Origin: Asterias rubens
Taxonomy: Eukaryota > Echinodermata > Asteroidea > Forcipulatida > Asteriidae
NCBI RefSeq assembly: GCF_902459465.1
Contig: NC_047062.1
Span: forward strand, 31,180,673-31,244,672
Length of the DNA stretch: 64,000 nt
Direction: 5' to 3'
Shown: piece by piece, positions 1-10,194 of the stretch
Layout: every line of letters begins with the position of its first letter
How positions within the stretch are numbered: the first letter of the stretch is position 1
Notes under the pieces: generated by a model
What the model was told of the DNA's origin: nothing
Seen by the model: the letters and a program-made list of their open reading frames with translations, nothing else
The model's database searches: none
Program-made: the position numbers and the translations under genes

Positions 1-673
1 TATTTTTAAATTGTAATTAAATTCCAATAAACATATCGAAAATTCATTGGATAAATGCAAATTAATTATAAATTAAAACAAAATAAGGAACTAAAATATA
101 GTGTAATTCTTTGAGTTATTCAGTATTTCTATGCATAAATAGTAAGTAACATTCAACTTACTCAATAACATGTTTCTCTAACAAAATTTTGTTAGAGGCT
201 GAAAACAACAATGCCCATGTTAATCAGTGTTACAAAATAGAACAAATCTTGGCATACAAATTTATTTTTTATTTGACCTTACTTGACCAGCCAATCTCTC
301 TCTCATTCAAACATTGCTTAACCTTCTAATTGCACAAATTATTAAATTTTGATTCAGTTTATATCCAATACTTCTGTCAGTCATTTTCATTCAGGACCAC
401 TTCTTTAGTTGCTTGCAGGCCTTCAGGTAGTTCTGTAAAACATGTTTAGTTTATCTTTATTGAAACTAAATATTTGTTAGCAAGTGTTGTATCTGTACTT
501 TGTGAAACTGCTGGAAAAAATACATGTAATAATTATAATTAGAAGACTTTAGTGTATTGCAAAACCCTGTAAAACTTGATCCACTGGCTCTCATGCTGCC
601 ATATAGTCACCACATGCAACAGGAACTGTTGTTTTCCTGGATCCATCTTTTTCTGTCGCAGCATCAGGGATGC
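1..673 (-). other. SIRT2 3' untranslated region and downstream flank
   Basis: AT-rich sequence after the SIRT2 stop codon (stop at 674-676, minus strand). I see no further coding signal. Reverse-strand AATAAA hexamers at about 456-461 and 261-266 are candidate polyadenylation signals, so the transcript may end near 240-450. This assignment rests on position and hexamers only. The open plus-strand frames that begin at 557 and 576 are antisense shadows of the SIRT2 tail repeat. Confidence 0.5.
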
Positions 674-3600
674 TCACTTACTCTTGTCTGCTGCTCCATT
701 CATGGGTTTAGCACCATCAGAGGGCACTTTTTTCTTCGCGGCCTTGTCTACTCCAGATGCGCTGACTTTTGGCGTGGAGGTTGTCTTCGCAGACTTGTCT
801 ACTCCAGATGCGCTTACTTTTGGCGTGGAGGTTTTCTTCGCAGCCTTGTCTACTCCAGATGCGCTTACTTTTGGCGTGGTGGATTTTTTCGCAGCCTTGT
901 CTACTCCAGACGCGCTTACTTTTGGCGTGGAGGTTTTCTTCACAGACTTGTCTACTCCAGATGCGCTGACTTTTGGCGTGGAGGTTTTCTTCACAGACTT
1001 GTCTACTCCAGATGCGCTGACTTTTGGCGTGGAGGTTTTCTTCACAGACTTGTCTACTCCAGATGCGCTGACTTTTGGCGTGGAGGTTTTCTTCACAGAC
1101 TTGTCTACTTCGGATGCGCTGACTTTTGGCGTGGAGGATTTTTTTTTGATGGATGAAGAGGCACCCTCTATGCGATTGTGCTCTTCTTGAACCAATTGAT
1201 CCATCTCTTCCTGTGTGAATAGAAGACGAATGGTTTGGGTTTGAACAAAGAAAAAAAGACTGGAGTTGGACTTGAACCATCGACCTTCGGATTAACGTGC
1301 CGGTGTCCCAGGTTATTCTGTCAGCCGGAGATCCGGTCCCCCACATGGGAAATTAACATGGGCTGGAGGAGGAGGATTCTGAAGAGGGTGTTATCAGAAT
1401 TAAAATGTCTTTATTGTCCGCATCAGAAATTTAGCTTCCATTGGCATATAAGAAGTTTGTACACAGTTTGCCATATGGGGGGGGGGGTGGACAAAATCTC
1501 CAGCCACACCGGCGCTCTACCAACTGAGCTATCTAGCCCTAGTTTGTGGTCTCCCTATTTTGTCAATAACTTTGTCTGGGGGTGTTCATTTTTCAACATT
1601 CTTACCTTCCATCCAAGTAGCTCTGCTAACTTGTAGCACCCATCGTCACATTTATCAAGATGCAATACATCTCTGCCAAAGAAATAAAGAAATAAAACAA
1701 TTAATGAATTATGGCGGTAAGCGTTGCTAATGACAGGACTGGAACACTGTCTCCTGAAGATGACTAGACCTTTATCATGGTGCAGCCATCTTGAATATTT
1801 CCCATTGATATCAATGAAACTAAACCGAGGCTGGAAGAAAAAAATAGTCTGGTTCCTATTTGTGAAATTATTATACGCATTTATTATTGTCATTTGACAT
1901 GAGGAACATGACCAAGATGGAGGAAGCGTGACAGAGGTCTACTAAAAGCTCACTCCATGGTAGTAGTTTAAAACAAGCAGGACAGTTCATTTCAGAACTG
2001 AGAATATTCCCGAAAAAAGAAAAAAAATCTACTCCGCTTTAGTAGATTATACAGCAAGACAGTTCTCTAAAGAACATAATCTACCTGGCAAGTTGACACA
2101 CACAGTGTAAAGGCAGAGTCACACTGCAGCGATAACGATGCAAAGAGAACGCATTGGGTTGACCAATCGAGGCCGTGGATTTTGAACATTCTCGTTTTCA
2201 TTCTCGTTATCGAGGCCTGACCGGGCCTTTATCGCAGGATTGGAACTCGTCTCCAACATTTTTGTCTTAGCCGTTTCCGGATGCTATGGTTTCCAAAGGG
2301 TTAATGACCAGTGATGTGTAGTACCATTGAGCTTCAAATTATAAAAACTTGATGTTTCCAACAAATTAATTTCTTTACCTGTAATTGCTCTCTGAGTCAA
2401 ACTCGAAGCCTCCTCCGCCGTAACCAAGACGGCGTAGCACGGGATTAGACTGGAAGATTTGGGAATGAAAAAAAAAAAAACATTTTCAATTATTGCATCT
2501 GTTTAATTTTGTTTATTTATTACACTTTTTTACTAGCACAACACAATAAAAATTGCACTAGTAGATATATATCGTTTGTGCTTGTTTATGCCTCTGATAA
2601 AGGTCCAGTTTGAATAATATAAATATCAGTACATACAATCACAATACATACAGTTTATAAAATATCTACACACAGAGGTCCTGGTTTATTTTCTGCAGTT
2701 CTGGGCATGCGCCCTTTTTTGACAAACAAAAAAACCTAGAGGCCTGACTCTTTTATTGCAATTAGTCAAGGATTGCATAATCAAATTTATTGACATACCT
2801 CGCCAGCTTTCTCCATGTTAATAAGAAGTCTGGGAGTGGTTTCTGGAACTCTGAAGAGAAGAAATAAATATAAACATGCAGATCAGTTGAAGGGAAGCAC
2901 ATTTTACAATAACCTTTTTCAATGTCCTTTACATTAGTAGATTAGATTAGATTGGATAAGAATTATTTATTCAGCCATTGTTAAAAAGTTAAAACCTAAA
3001 AACAACGGAAATTGTAGTGTACCTCAACATTTAAAACCATTACGAAGAAGATACAAAAATATAAATATATACAAATATATAGGCTACAAAAAGCAGAAAA
3101 CAAACTAGTTTACATTAAAACCACAAACAGCATAAGGATAAAAACTATCTATGAACCGCTTGCTACCTTTAAAATGCTTAAGACGACGATTAGAAGGGAG
3201 GAATAGTGCCCTGATTAGTGCCCTGGTCATTGGGCCAATAAGATTCCTTTAAACTTTCTCTGCTGGGAAGTATACAGCCCAAAGGGCTTTTAAAGGCAGT
3301 GGACACTATTGGTAATTACTCAAAATATTTATTATCATAAAACCTTTCTTGGTTACGAGTAATGGGGAGAGGTTGATAGTATAAAACATTGTGAGAAACA
3401 GCTCCCTCTGAAGTGAAGTAGTTTTCGAGAACAAAGTAATTTTCCACGAATTTGATTTTGTGCCCTTACAAAAAAGTTCTATAGAACTCTATAGAAGGGT
3501 CTATAGAGCTCTATAGAATAATTATTTTCTATAGATGTCTATAGAAATGTGAAGGCAAAATCTCTATAGAGAAAATTCTCTATAGAATTCTCTGTAGTGA

Positions 3601-6600
3601 TATTGCAGTAAAGAAAATGTTCTGTAGAATTCTCTGTAGTGCTGTTGCAGTAAAGACATTAATGTTCTATAGAATTCTCTGTAGTGCTATATTGCAGTAA
3701 AGAAAATGTCCTATAGAATTCTACAAAGCGCTGAATTTCTCTAAAGAGAAAGTCTTCTTTAATAGATTTTGTACTGATTTTTGAAAACCCAAGCTGCTAA
3801 CTGAGCGAATTGACTAAAATAAACGTTAGATGCGTTTTAGAACTCTATACACTGCCCTATAGAACTCTATACACTGCCCTATAAAACTCTATACACTGCC
3901 CTATAGAACTCTATACACTGCCCTATAGAACTCTATACACTGCCCTATAAAACTCTATACACTGCCCTATAGAACTCTATACACTGCCCTATAGAACTCT
4001 ATACACTGCCCTATAAAACTCTATACACTGCCCTATAGAACTCTATACACTGCCCTATAGAACTCTATACACTGCCCTATAAAACTCTATACACTGCCCT
4101 ATAGAACTCTATACACTGCCCTATAGAACTCTATACACTGCCCTATAGAACTCTATACACTGCCCTATAGAACTCTATACACTGCCCTATAGAACTCTAT
4201 ACACTGCCCTATAGAACTCTATACACTGCCCTATAGAACTCTATACACTGCCCTATAAAACTCTATACACTGCCCTATAGAACTCTATACACTGCCCTAT
4301 AGAACTCTATACACTGCCCTATAAAACTCTATACACTGCCCTATAGAACTCTATACACTGCCCTATAGAACTCTATACACTGCCCTATAGAACTCTATAC
4401 ACTGCCCTATAGAACTCTATACACTGCCCTATAGAACTCTATACACTGCCCTATAGAACTCTATACACTGCCCTATAGAACTCTATACATATCTATATAC
4501 ATTTCTATTAAACATTCTATAGAGGTTGCTATAGATGTCTATAGAAATTGTATAGAAAAGTGGCCCAATTTTCTAAAGAAACTCTATAGGTTGTATAGAA
4601 TTTCTTTAGAAATTGTATAGAAGTTGTATAGATTTTGAATAGATATGTGTATAGATATTGTATATATTCTGTATAGAAATTTTATAGAAATTATTTACAA
4701 GGGTTCTATACCCTTTTCTATAGAAATTTGTATAGAATTTCTATAGTTTTTTTTTTATAGAAGTTTAGAATTGAGGTCTCGAAATCAAGCATCTGAAAGC
4801 ACACAACTTCGTGTGACACACGGTGTTTTTTTCTTTCATAATTATCTCTCAACTCCGACGACCAATCAAGCTCAAATTTTCAGAGCTTTGTTATTTTATG
4901 CATATGTTGAGATACACCAAGTGGGAAGACTGGTCTTTGACAATTACCAATATAGTGTCCACTGTCTTTAATACACAATGTCAACCTCTACCTTTGCAGG
5001 TACCAATTTATCACAGACTGTTCCCATTAATGATCCTTCAAACTTTGAAACCTTGAATCCTGTGCCTACCTTTCTAGTAATGAAGCAAAGGGCTGCACAA
5101 CCAGTGATGTCCCCATGACTATCAGCAAATCGCACCTGGGAAAGTCCTGCAAGGAAAAAACAAAATAACAAAATAAGTTTCATCAGAGCCCAATTTTATG
5201 GGCTTACCACCGAATTCTGGCTTAACGATCACCATTCTCTGCTCACTGTGCAAGCAATCTATGCAGTGTTAATGAAGAATGCACGGCAAGGGGCACCAAG
5301 GCATTTTCTCCTTTGTAAAGGGCACCCTATGAGGAAATTGTAAATTTCTACTGGATCATTTCAAGGGCACCAAGGCAATGACAAGGGGGCATGGAGGGCA
5401 ATCGCCTTCAGTGCCTCCGTGAAGTATCAGGACTGAAACCTCTCTTAGTAAATGCAATATTTCCATCAAATGCATTCAATACTTGTCTAAATCATGTAAT
5501 TAAAATATTGACCTACAATATGTAGGATCTGATCTAGCTGCATCTGCTCTACCTACCTCCATAACGAGGGAGGAAAACCTTAGGGGTAGTGCCTCACCAA
5601 AGAACACAATATCTGGCTTGACTAATCCACCACACTCCGTGCACTTGGGTATCCTATCAGCAAAGATCTCAACTACAAACACAAAAGAACAAGACCATTT
5701 GAGCGTCAAAATTGATGGGTTTAAAGACACTGGACACTATTGGCAATTATCAAAGGCCAGTCTTCTTATTTGTTGTATCTCAACATATGCATAAAAAACA
5801 AACTTGTGAAAATTTGAGTTCGATTGGCCGTCGGAGTTGCGAGATAACTATGACAGAAAAGTTTATCATTGCCAACATCTGAGAACGAAAATATACAATT
5901 TCTACTTTGGCTTTTTCAATGGCCACCAAAGCAATGAACAAGGACAAGATTGTTTTTCAGTGGCATAAACAATTCTACTAGGACATTTATTGGGGCACAA
6001 AGGTTCCTAAAAAGGGCAAGGCAGTTTTGTTTTTCTTGGGCAAGTTTGGAAAGGGAAATTTCTGACAATTTCTACTGGGAAATTCCAACATAACAAGGAA
6101 CACTGTCACCCAAAGGTACCCCAACTAGGAGAAAAGGGCTTGGATCAGGGTAACATTATACCCCAACTTGAGAAGTTATGTGTGTAATCCTTAGTTCACT
6201 CACCTCTCATCCACTCTTGTGTGTATTCTTCCCTACAATCTCCAGCAAGGCAGTGTCCGGTATGAAATGTACCGTGGGCCTCCATTAACAGGTCCCCTGG
6301 CACACCAGCGATTCTCTCTAGGGTGTCAATATTCTACCGAGGGGAACACAAACAAGAATCAACATGGTCAAAGGAAAACAATATTAGTCTATAAGGCGGT
6401 GCTGGGCAGGCCTGCCCAGAATTTACAATTGCCCAGCCGTCGACTTCTCCAAACTTTAGGATTAATCTTAGGACGAGTTAAGCTCCGTATCCATAGACGT
6501 TACGGCGCATTGAACCCATCCTAGGTTAGGCTCGTCCTAAACTTGAGGTAGAATTAATCCTAACGTTTTGTGAAATCGGCTGCTCTGCACACTGAGCAAA

Positions 6601-9600
6601 ATACATTGTGTCCCCAGCACAGAAGCCCCCAGATTTAATCAAAATATTGTCCACTGTCACTGTGCCCTATAATCATGTTATTGGTGACTCTAATCAGCGA
6701 TGGAAATTAACCGCAGGAGTAGTAAAGATAGTAAACAACAGGAGAGTCTTGAGCCAAGACTAATATCTCACCTGTGTGTAGTTTCTCAACAGGAGCTTTT
6801 TCTCAGCGAGGAGTCTGATGAAATAATGACACGGTGTGGGTTTGAACTTCCCTGGGTACAACTCCTTGGCCAGGTAGAAAAATGGCTCCGGTCGTTCCTG
6901 AGTCATCACAAAACAATAATCATTCTTTGATACCATTCCATTATGTCAGTGCAAAATCTCCTTAAAGACACTGGACACTATTTATAATTGTCAAAGACTA
7001 GTCTTCTCACTTGGTGTGTCTCAGCGTATGCATAAAATAACAAACCTGTGAAATTTGAGCTCAATTGGTCGTCAAATTTGCGAGATAAGAATGAAAGAAA
7101 AAACACTCTTGTCACACAAAGTTGTAAGCTTTCAGATGCTTGATTTCGAGACCTCAGAATCTAATTCTGTGATCTCGAAATCAAATTCGTGGAAAATTAC
7201 TTCTTTCTCGAAAACTATGTTACTTCAGAGGGGGCCGTTTTTCACAATGTTTTATACTATCAACCTCTCCCCATTACTCGTTACCAAGTAAGGTTTTAAA
7301 TGCTAATAATTTTTTTTGAGTAATTACCAATAGTATCCACTGCCTTTAAATAGCACTTATGCTCACTTATAGCACACATACCTTGAAATATGACATTTCA
7401 AATATCGACATCGGAGTTGGTAGATTGTACTTCCCTAAGTTATCATACAGGCCGGATCCTGGGCTTCGGAAATCTGGTATCCCGGCAGCTAGGCAAGACA
7501 CATAAATACAATGGATTTTACTTCAACCAATTAATCAAAAGTCATTTATAGAGTGCCAAAATCAAAAGTTTGCTCTAAGGCGCTGAGGCACAGACTCATG
7601 GGGGCCAGCAGAGCTCCATCCCCCACGAATCTGCACGCCAGACGCGGTCCATTATTAAAGCAGGAGTTGTTAGTAAGCCTGCTGGAACAGGTGAGCTTTT
7701 ATAAGGAGTGTCTTGAATGATGTAAGTGGGCTGGCATTTCTTATAATAACAGGAAGATTATTCCACATTTTGGGGCCATAGGGAGAATGAATAGCAGGTT
7801 CTTGGCACAACAAACAGGTTTACAAATACAAAATATTTATGAGAGTAGAGGTAAGTACTTAATCATGAAGATAAAATAGGGAATGATTAATTCATCGAGG
7901 CAAAACCAAGTTGAATGGATTGTTCCATCTTGCAATGAATGTCTGAAAATGTCTGGTTATGCCACTGATGGTAAACATTATGCATTACTTACAAGTAGAG
8001 ATTCCAGCACCAGTCATAACGATGATATGCTTACCTGTACAAAACGAACCAAAGAAAACAGTTTAAAACACAGAAAATGTTAAAAAGTTGTTTTTATTCG
8101 AAGTATAAGTTTTTTTTCGTTTTGTACATCGCTTTGAAACTTTTATAAAAGGTGCTAACCTGACCACCCTGCTAAGCAATACTTTTCTGTGTTTAGCGAG
8201 TTTTTGTGCTTACAGGCTTTATGAAATTGGTTCCTGACGGTTTTCTCAGTAAAAGAATCTTACCAAAAATGTTGGCTTAAGCTTCCGATTTCGAGGTCAA
8301 ACAAACTTACATCTATCACTCTTTATGTACTTTGCCACACCCTCTAGGCTGATGTCTTGAAGGAGTTGCTGTGGTTTGACTGTATCATCATCGTCATCAT
8401 CTGCACCTCCAAGCCAGGGGTTTAGGAGACCCATCAAACGCTCCAGGGTATCCACTAAATCATCCATAGAAATAACAAGTCAATACAAAGGAATCATTCA
8501 GGAACAATAAATACTTCCAAAACACTAAATAATATCACTCCCGGGGTGACATCTGGAACTCTCTACCACTTAATCTTAGACCTTTTCTTTGTACCACAAA
8601 ATTCAAATCTCTTCTCAAAACTTATCTTATCCACAGATTTTCAATTTAGTTGTGTCTGTTTTCTTTAGCTTGTTTTTGGTTTTATTGCGCCTTGAACACC
8701 CAGCAATGTGGATATGTCCGCATTACAAGTATTTATTAATATTTATAAATGATTAACGTGTATTGATTCCTCATAGCGCCTTACACTTTTATTAAATTTC
8801 CCCATTCATCAGGGCTCAATTTCATAGAGCTGCTAAGCACGAAAATTTGCTTAGCATGATATTTCTTCCTTGATAAAAACAGGATTACCAACAAAATTTA
8901 CATTTGATGATTATTGCTTGGTACTTGTATGCAGCTGTTGTTTGATTATCCTGAAAATCATGTGGAAATTTGGTTGAGAAATCATGTTTTTATCAAGGCA
9001 AAATTTCATGCTAAGCAAATTTTTATGCTTAGCAGCTCTATGACATTGGGCCCAGGCCGTAAGTATTCCTAAAAATCAAGACAAAAATTATGAATTTTTA
9101 AGGCTCACTTGGGTCCGCTCCAGAGGCCTTGGGATCATCGTTGGGATCATCCTTGGATGGTGAAAGTCCCGTTTCATCTTTCTCATCAGTCTCCCTTCCT
9201 CCTTCGGCTCCATTAGGATTTTCCAGTACAGCTAAACAGATAAAAATCAGAGACAATTTGAAAAAAGTTCTATCAATCCAGGCTCGGAATTACACAATTC
9301 AGAGTTCTGATTTCTACAATTTTTTTTAACGATTCTTATCCAAGAAAGTTTTTCATCAAGGCACAATAGTCACTGGGGAAAAAACGGCTCAGAATGAGCC
9401 AAAAAAATGCTGGCTCCAATATTCACATGGCTCAAAAGATTGTCTAAAAATGAGCCTTGGCTCACCTTGACTCCAAAGTTTTAACATGTTTAAAAAAGTT
9501 AAATAACAGAGGAACCGACATTTTTACTGTGGCTCAACAAATACAAACTGAGCCCCTATTTTTTAATCTGATGAAAAACGTTTTCCAGTGTACAAATTTA

Positions 9601-9892
9601 TTTTAAAACTCTATGGATTAATCAAGCCACTTCAATTCAAGTCACCTATATCCCACCCCCTCCCTTTTCCCCGACCCTAATCCCATATCGAGCAATACCG
9701 CACATCCGGTATCCAAGCCCCGCCCCCCTCAATCACATAATACAATCCCACACACACAACTAATAAAGCAATCGCCACCAAAAAACTACACCTCCTTCTC
9801 AAAAGAATCGACCTAAATTTCGATCCTTCAAACATTTCTGATTAGCCGTAATGTTACTCAAAAGGTAATACCTCGTTCCTACCTTCAGACAT
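674..9892 (-). CDS. SIRT2: NAD-dependent protein deacetylase sirtuin-2 (13 coding exons)
   Basis: Class I sirtuin that removes acyl groups from lysines using NAD+; vertebrate SIRT2 is mainly cytoplasmic and deacetylates alpha-tubulin. Coding exons, in transcript order: 9883-9892, 9109-9231, 8311-8454, 7993-8034, 7382-7488, 6772-6897, 6204-6333, 5557-5672, 5070-5146, 2799-2850, 2379-2449, 1606-1672, 674-1210. They give 1602 nt (533 residues) with every phase closing. Visible motifs: a leucine-rich NES-like stretch at residues 48-59, TGAGIST (100-106) and AGIPDFRSP for NAD+ binding, YTQNID (182-187), catalytic His204 in EAHGTFHTG, zinc cysteines C212/C217 and C238/C241, KPDIVFFGE, and [21 protein letters not shown] and LAELLGWK match the SIRT2 subfamily rather than SIRT3. 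Human SIRT2 has 389 residues; the excess is the repeated C-terminal tail. The start codon is chosen because exon 1 (only MSE plus one base) splices in phase. It lies head to head with KIZ. Confidence 0.96.
741..1148 (-). repeat. 51-bp coding minisatellite in the last SIRT2 exon (8 units)
   Basis: Eight head-to-tail units of exactly 51 bp start at 741, 792, 843, 894, 945, 996, 1047 and 1098. Read on the minus strand in the SIRT2 frame, each gives 17 residues of the form [17 protein letters not shown] (about residues 381-516 of 533). Variation is limited to S/A, V/A and K/T changes and one E for G. Every unit keeps a (S/T)TPK motif, a possible proline-directed kinase site, and a lysine cluster, so the tail is basic and low in complexity. 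Because 51 is a multiple of three, the array stays open in several frames and creates spurious long ORFs on both strands. Confidence 0.97.
1222..1545 (-). mobile_element. tRNA-derived SINE, reverse orientation, interrupted
   Basis: On the minus strand a box A-like TAGCTCAGTTGGTAGAGC lies at about 1514-1531 and a box B-like GGTTCAAGTCC at about 1268-1278, followed by a TTCTTTGTTCAAACCC tail. The same head and tail pairing occurs in forward orientation at 18178-18290. The spacing between the boxes is far too long for a real tRNA, so the copy is broken or carries an insertion (a G-run at about 1479-1487 lies between them). It sits in the last SIRT2 intron. Confidence 0.6.
3289..4971 (-). mobile_element. 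Family A foldback MITE, minus orientation, split by a TATAGA-rich satellite
   Basis: The left arm (3289 to about 3470) begins with TTTAAAGGCAGTGGACAC and the right arm (about 4764-4971) ends with the inverted version. Both arms match the intact copy at 6962-7350. The arms part exactly where other copies carry a short internal palindrome (GATTTCGAGACCTCA and its complement). About 1.3 kb of TATAGA-rich sequence replaces that centre. The whole structure lies in the SIRT2 intron between exons 5070-5146 and 2799-2850. Confidence 0.85.
3836..4499. repeat. 22-bp satellite array (about 30 units) with higher-order structure
   Basis: The unit ACTCTATACACTGCCCTATA plus two bases repeats about 30 times. 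By eye the units are identical except for one G/A position after CCCTATA. Reading that position through 29 junctions gives g a gga gga gga, then seven g, a, gg, a, then seven g. Junctions 8-18 and 19-29 carry the same 11-letter word, so a 242-bp block (4016-4257) is repeated at 4258-4499. Degenerate TCTATAGA-type sequence flanks it on both sides (about 3478-3835 and 4500-4760). Confidence 0.95.
5285..5435 (+). mobile_element. Family D hAT-like MITE, 5'-truncated copy
   Basis: Contains the family's typical GGGCACCAAGGCA blocks and ends with GAAGTATCAGG, like the better-defined copies at 16259-16432, 38520-38692 and 63167-63340. The first ~25 bases of the family are missing. Located in a SIRT2 intron. 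Confidence 0.7.
5720..5888 (+). mobile_element. Family A MITE, 5' part only
   Basis: Begins TTTAAAGACACTGGACAC and follows the intact copy at 6962-7350 for about 165 bp before the match stops. The following 200 bases hold diverged sequence resembling families D and E. It lies in a SIRT2 intron only about 50 bp upstream of exon 5557-5672. Confidence 0.75.
6435..6582. mobile_element. Family F foldback MITE
   Basis: The ends read AGCCGTCGACTTC and the complement GAAATCGGCT, and the inside is rich in TTAGGATTAATC and its complement. It therefore folds back on itself. A second copy with clearer ends is at 17532-17695. Located in the SIRT2 intron between exons 6772-6897 and 6204-6333. Confidence 0.65.
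6962..7350 (+). mobile_element. Family A MITE, intact copy (about 390 bp)
   Basis: Terminal inverted repeats: left TTAAAGACACTGGACACT, right the complement of TTTAAAGGCAGTGGATACT. An internal palindrome around GATTTCGAGACCTCAGA lies near the centre. It has no coding capacity. I use it as the reference for the other copies in the window. TTAA-like termini suggest a piggyBac-type target preference, but this is inference. Confidence 0.85.
8540..8755 (+). mobile_element. LINE 3' end (remnant of ORF2 C-terminus)
   Basis: One frame encodes [15 protein letters not shown]...[10 protein letters not shown], a pattern typical of the reverse transcriptase C-terminus of CR1/L2/Jockey-type LINEs. It is followed by a GCGCC-containing 3' tail that decays into ATTTATTAATATT. 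It is a dead fragment in a SIRT2 intron. Confidence 0.7.
8811..9054. mobile_element. Family G foldback MITE
   Basis: Starts AGGGCTCAATTTCATAGAGC and ends with the inverted GCTCTATGACATTGGGCCC. TGCTAAGCA motifs are repeated in both arms. Related copies lie at 17696-17851, 17853-18018 and 43309-43556, with partial ones near 8150-8262 and 58298-58404. Located in a SIRT2 intron. Confidence 0.8.
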
Positions 9893-10194
9893 GTTTGTGG
9901 TCTTTCAACAGGAAACCGCTTATCACAAAGTCTGACGAGCTGCTACCGCTAGTTAATATCTCATTTTGTGATAGCCTACTTTTTCAGTTATATATTAGCG
10001 GTGATAAGAAAGCACGCCCTCTGTAGCCAGCTTTAATCCAGTAAATAAAGATCTGGTAACTTGACGCCTACATTTATTACCGTTGTTGTATGAAGGCACC
10101 AGTCCAGAGGAAATATTGTGACATTTCAAAAAGTAAAACAAACATTTGAAACGTGTGAAATGGTTCTTTTTTAGTTCATAACATATACAGAAAG
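9893..10194. promoter_or_regulatory. Shared intergenic promoter region, SIRT2 / KIZ
   Basis: Only about 300 bp separate the SIRT2 start codon (9892, minus) from the KIZ start codon (10195, plus). Both 5' UTRs and both core promoters must therefore lie here, unless upstream non-coding exons exist. I see no convincing TATA box in either direction at the expected distance. Coordinated transcription is inference from the spacing. Confidence 0.6.

Noticed and set aside
557-1346. Several long ORFs on both strands (199-209 codons) over the SIRT2 tail
   Set aside because: They are shadows of the 51-bp repeat, whose length is a multiple of three. Only the minus-strand frame joined to the sirtuin exons has homology and splice support.
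3836-4499. CRISPR-like array
   Set aside because: Units are contiguous with no spacers, and this is an animal genome. It is a satellite.
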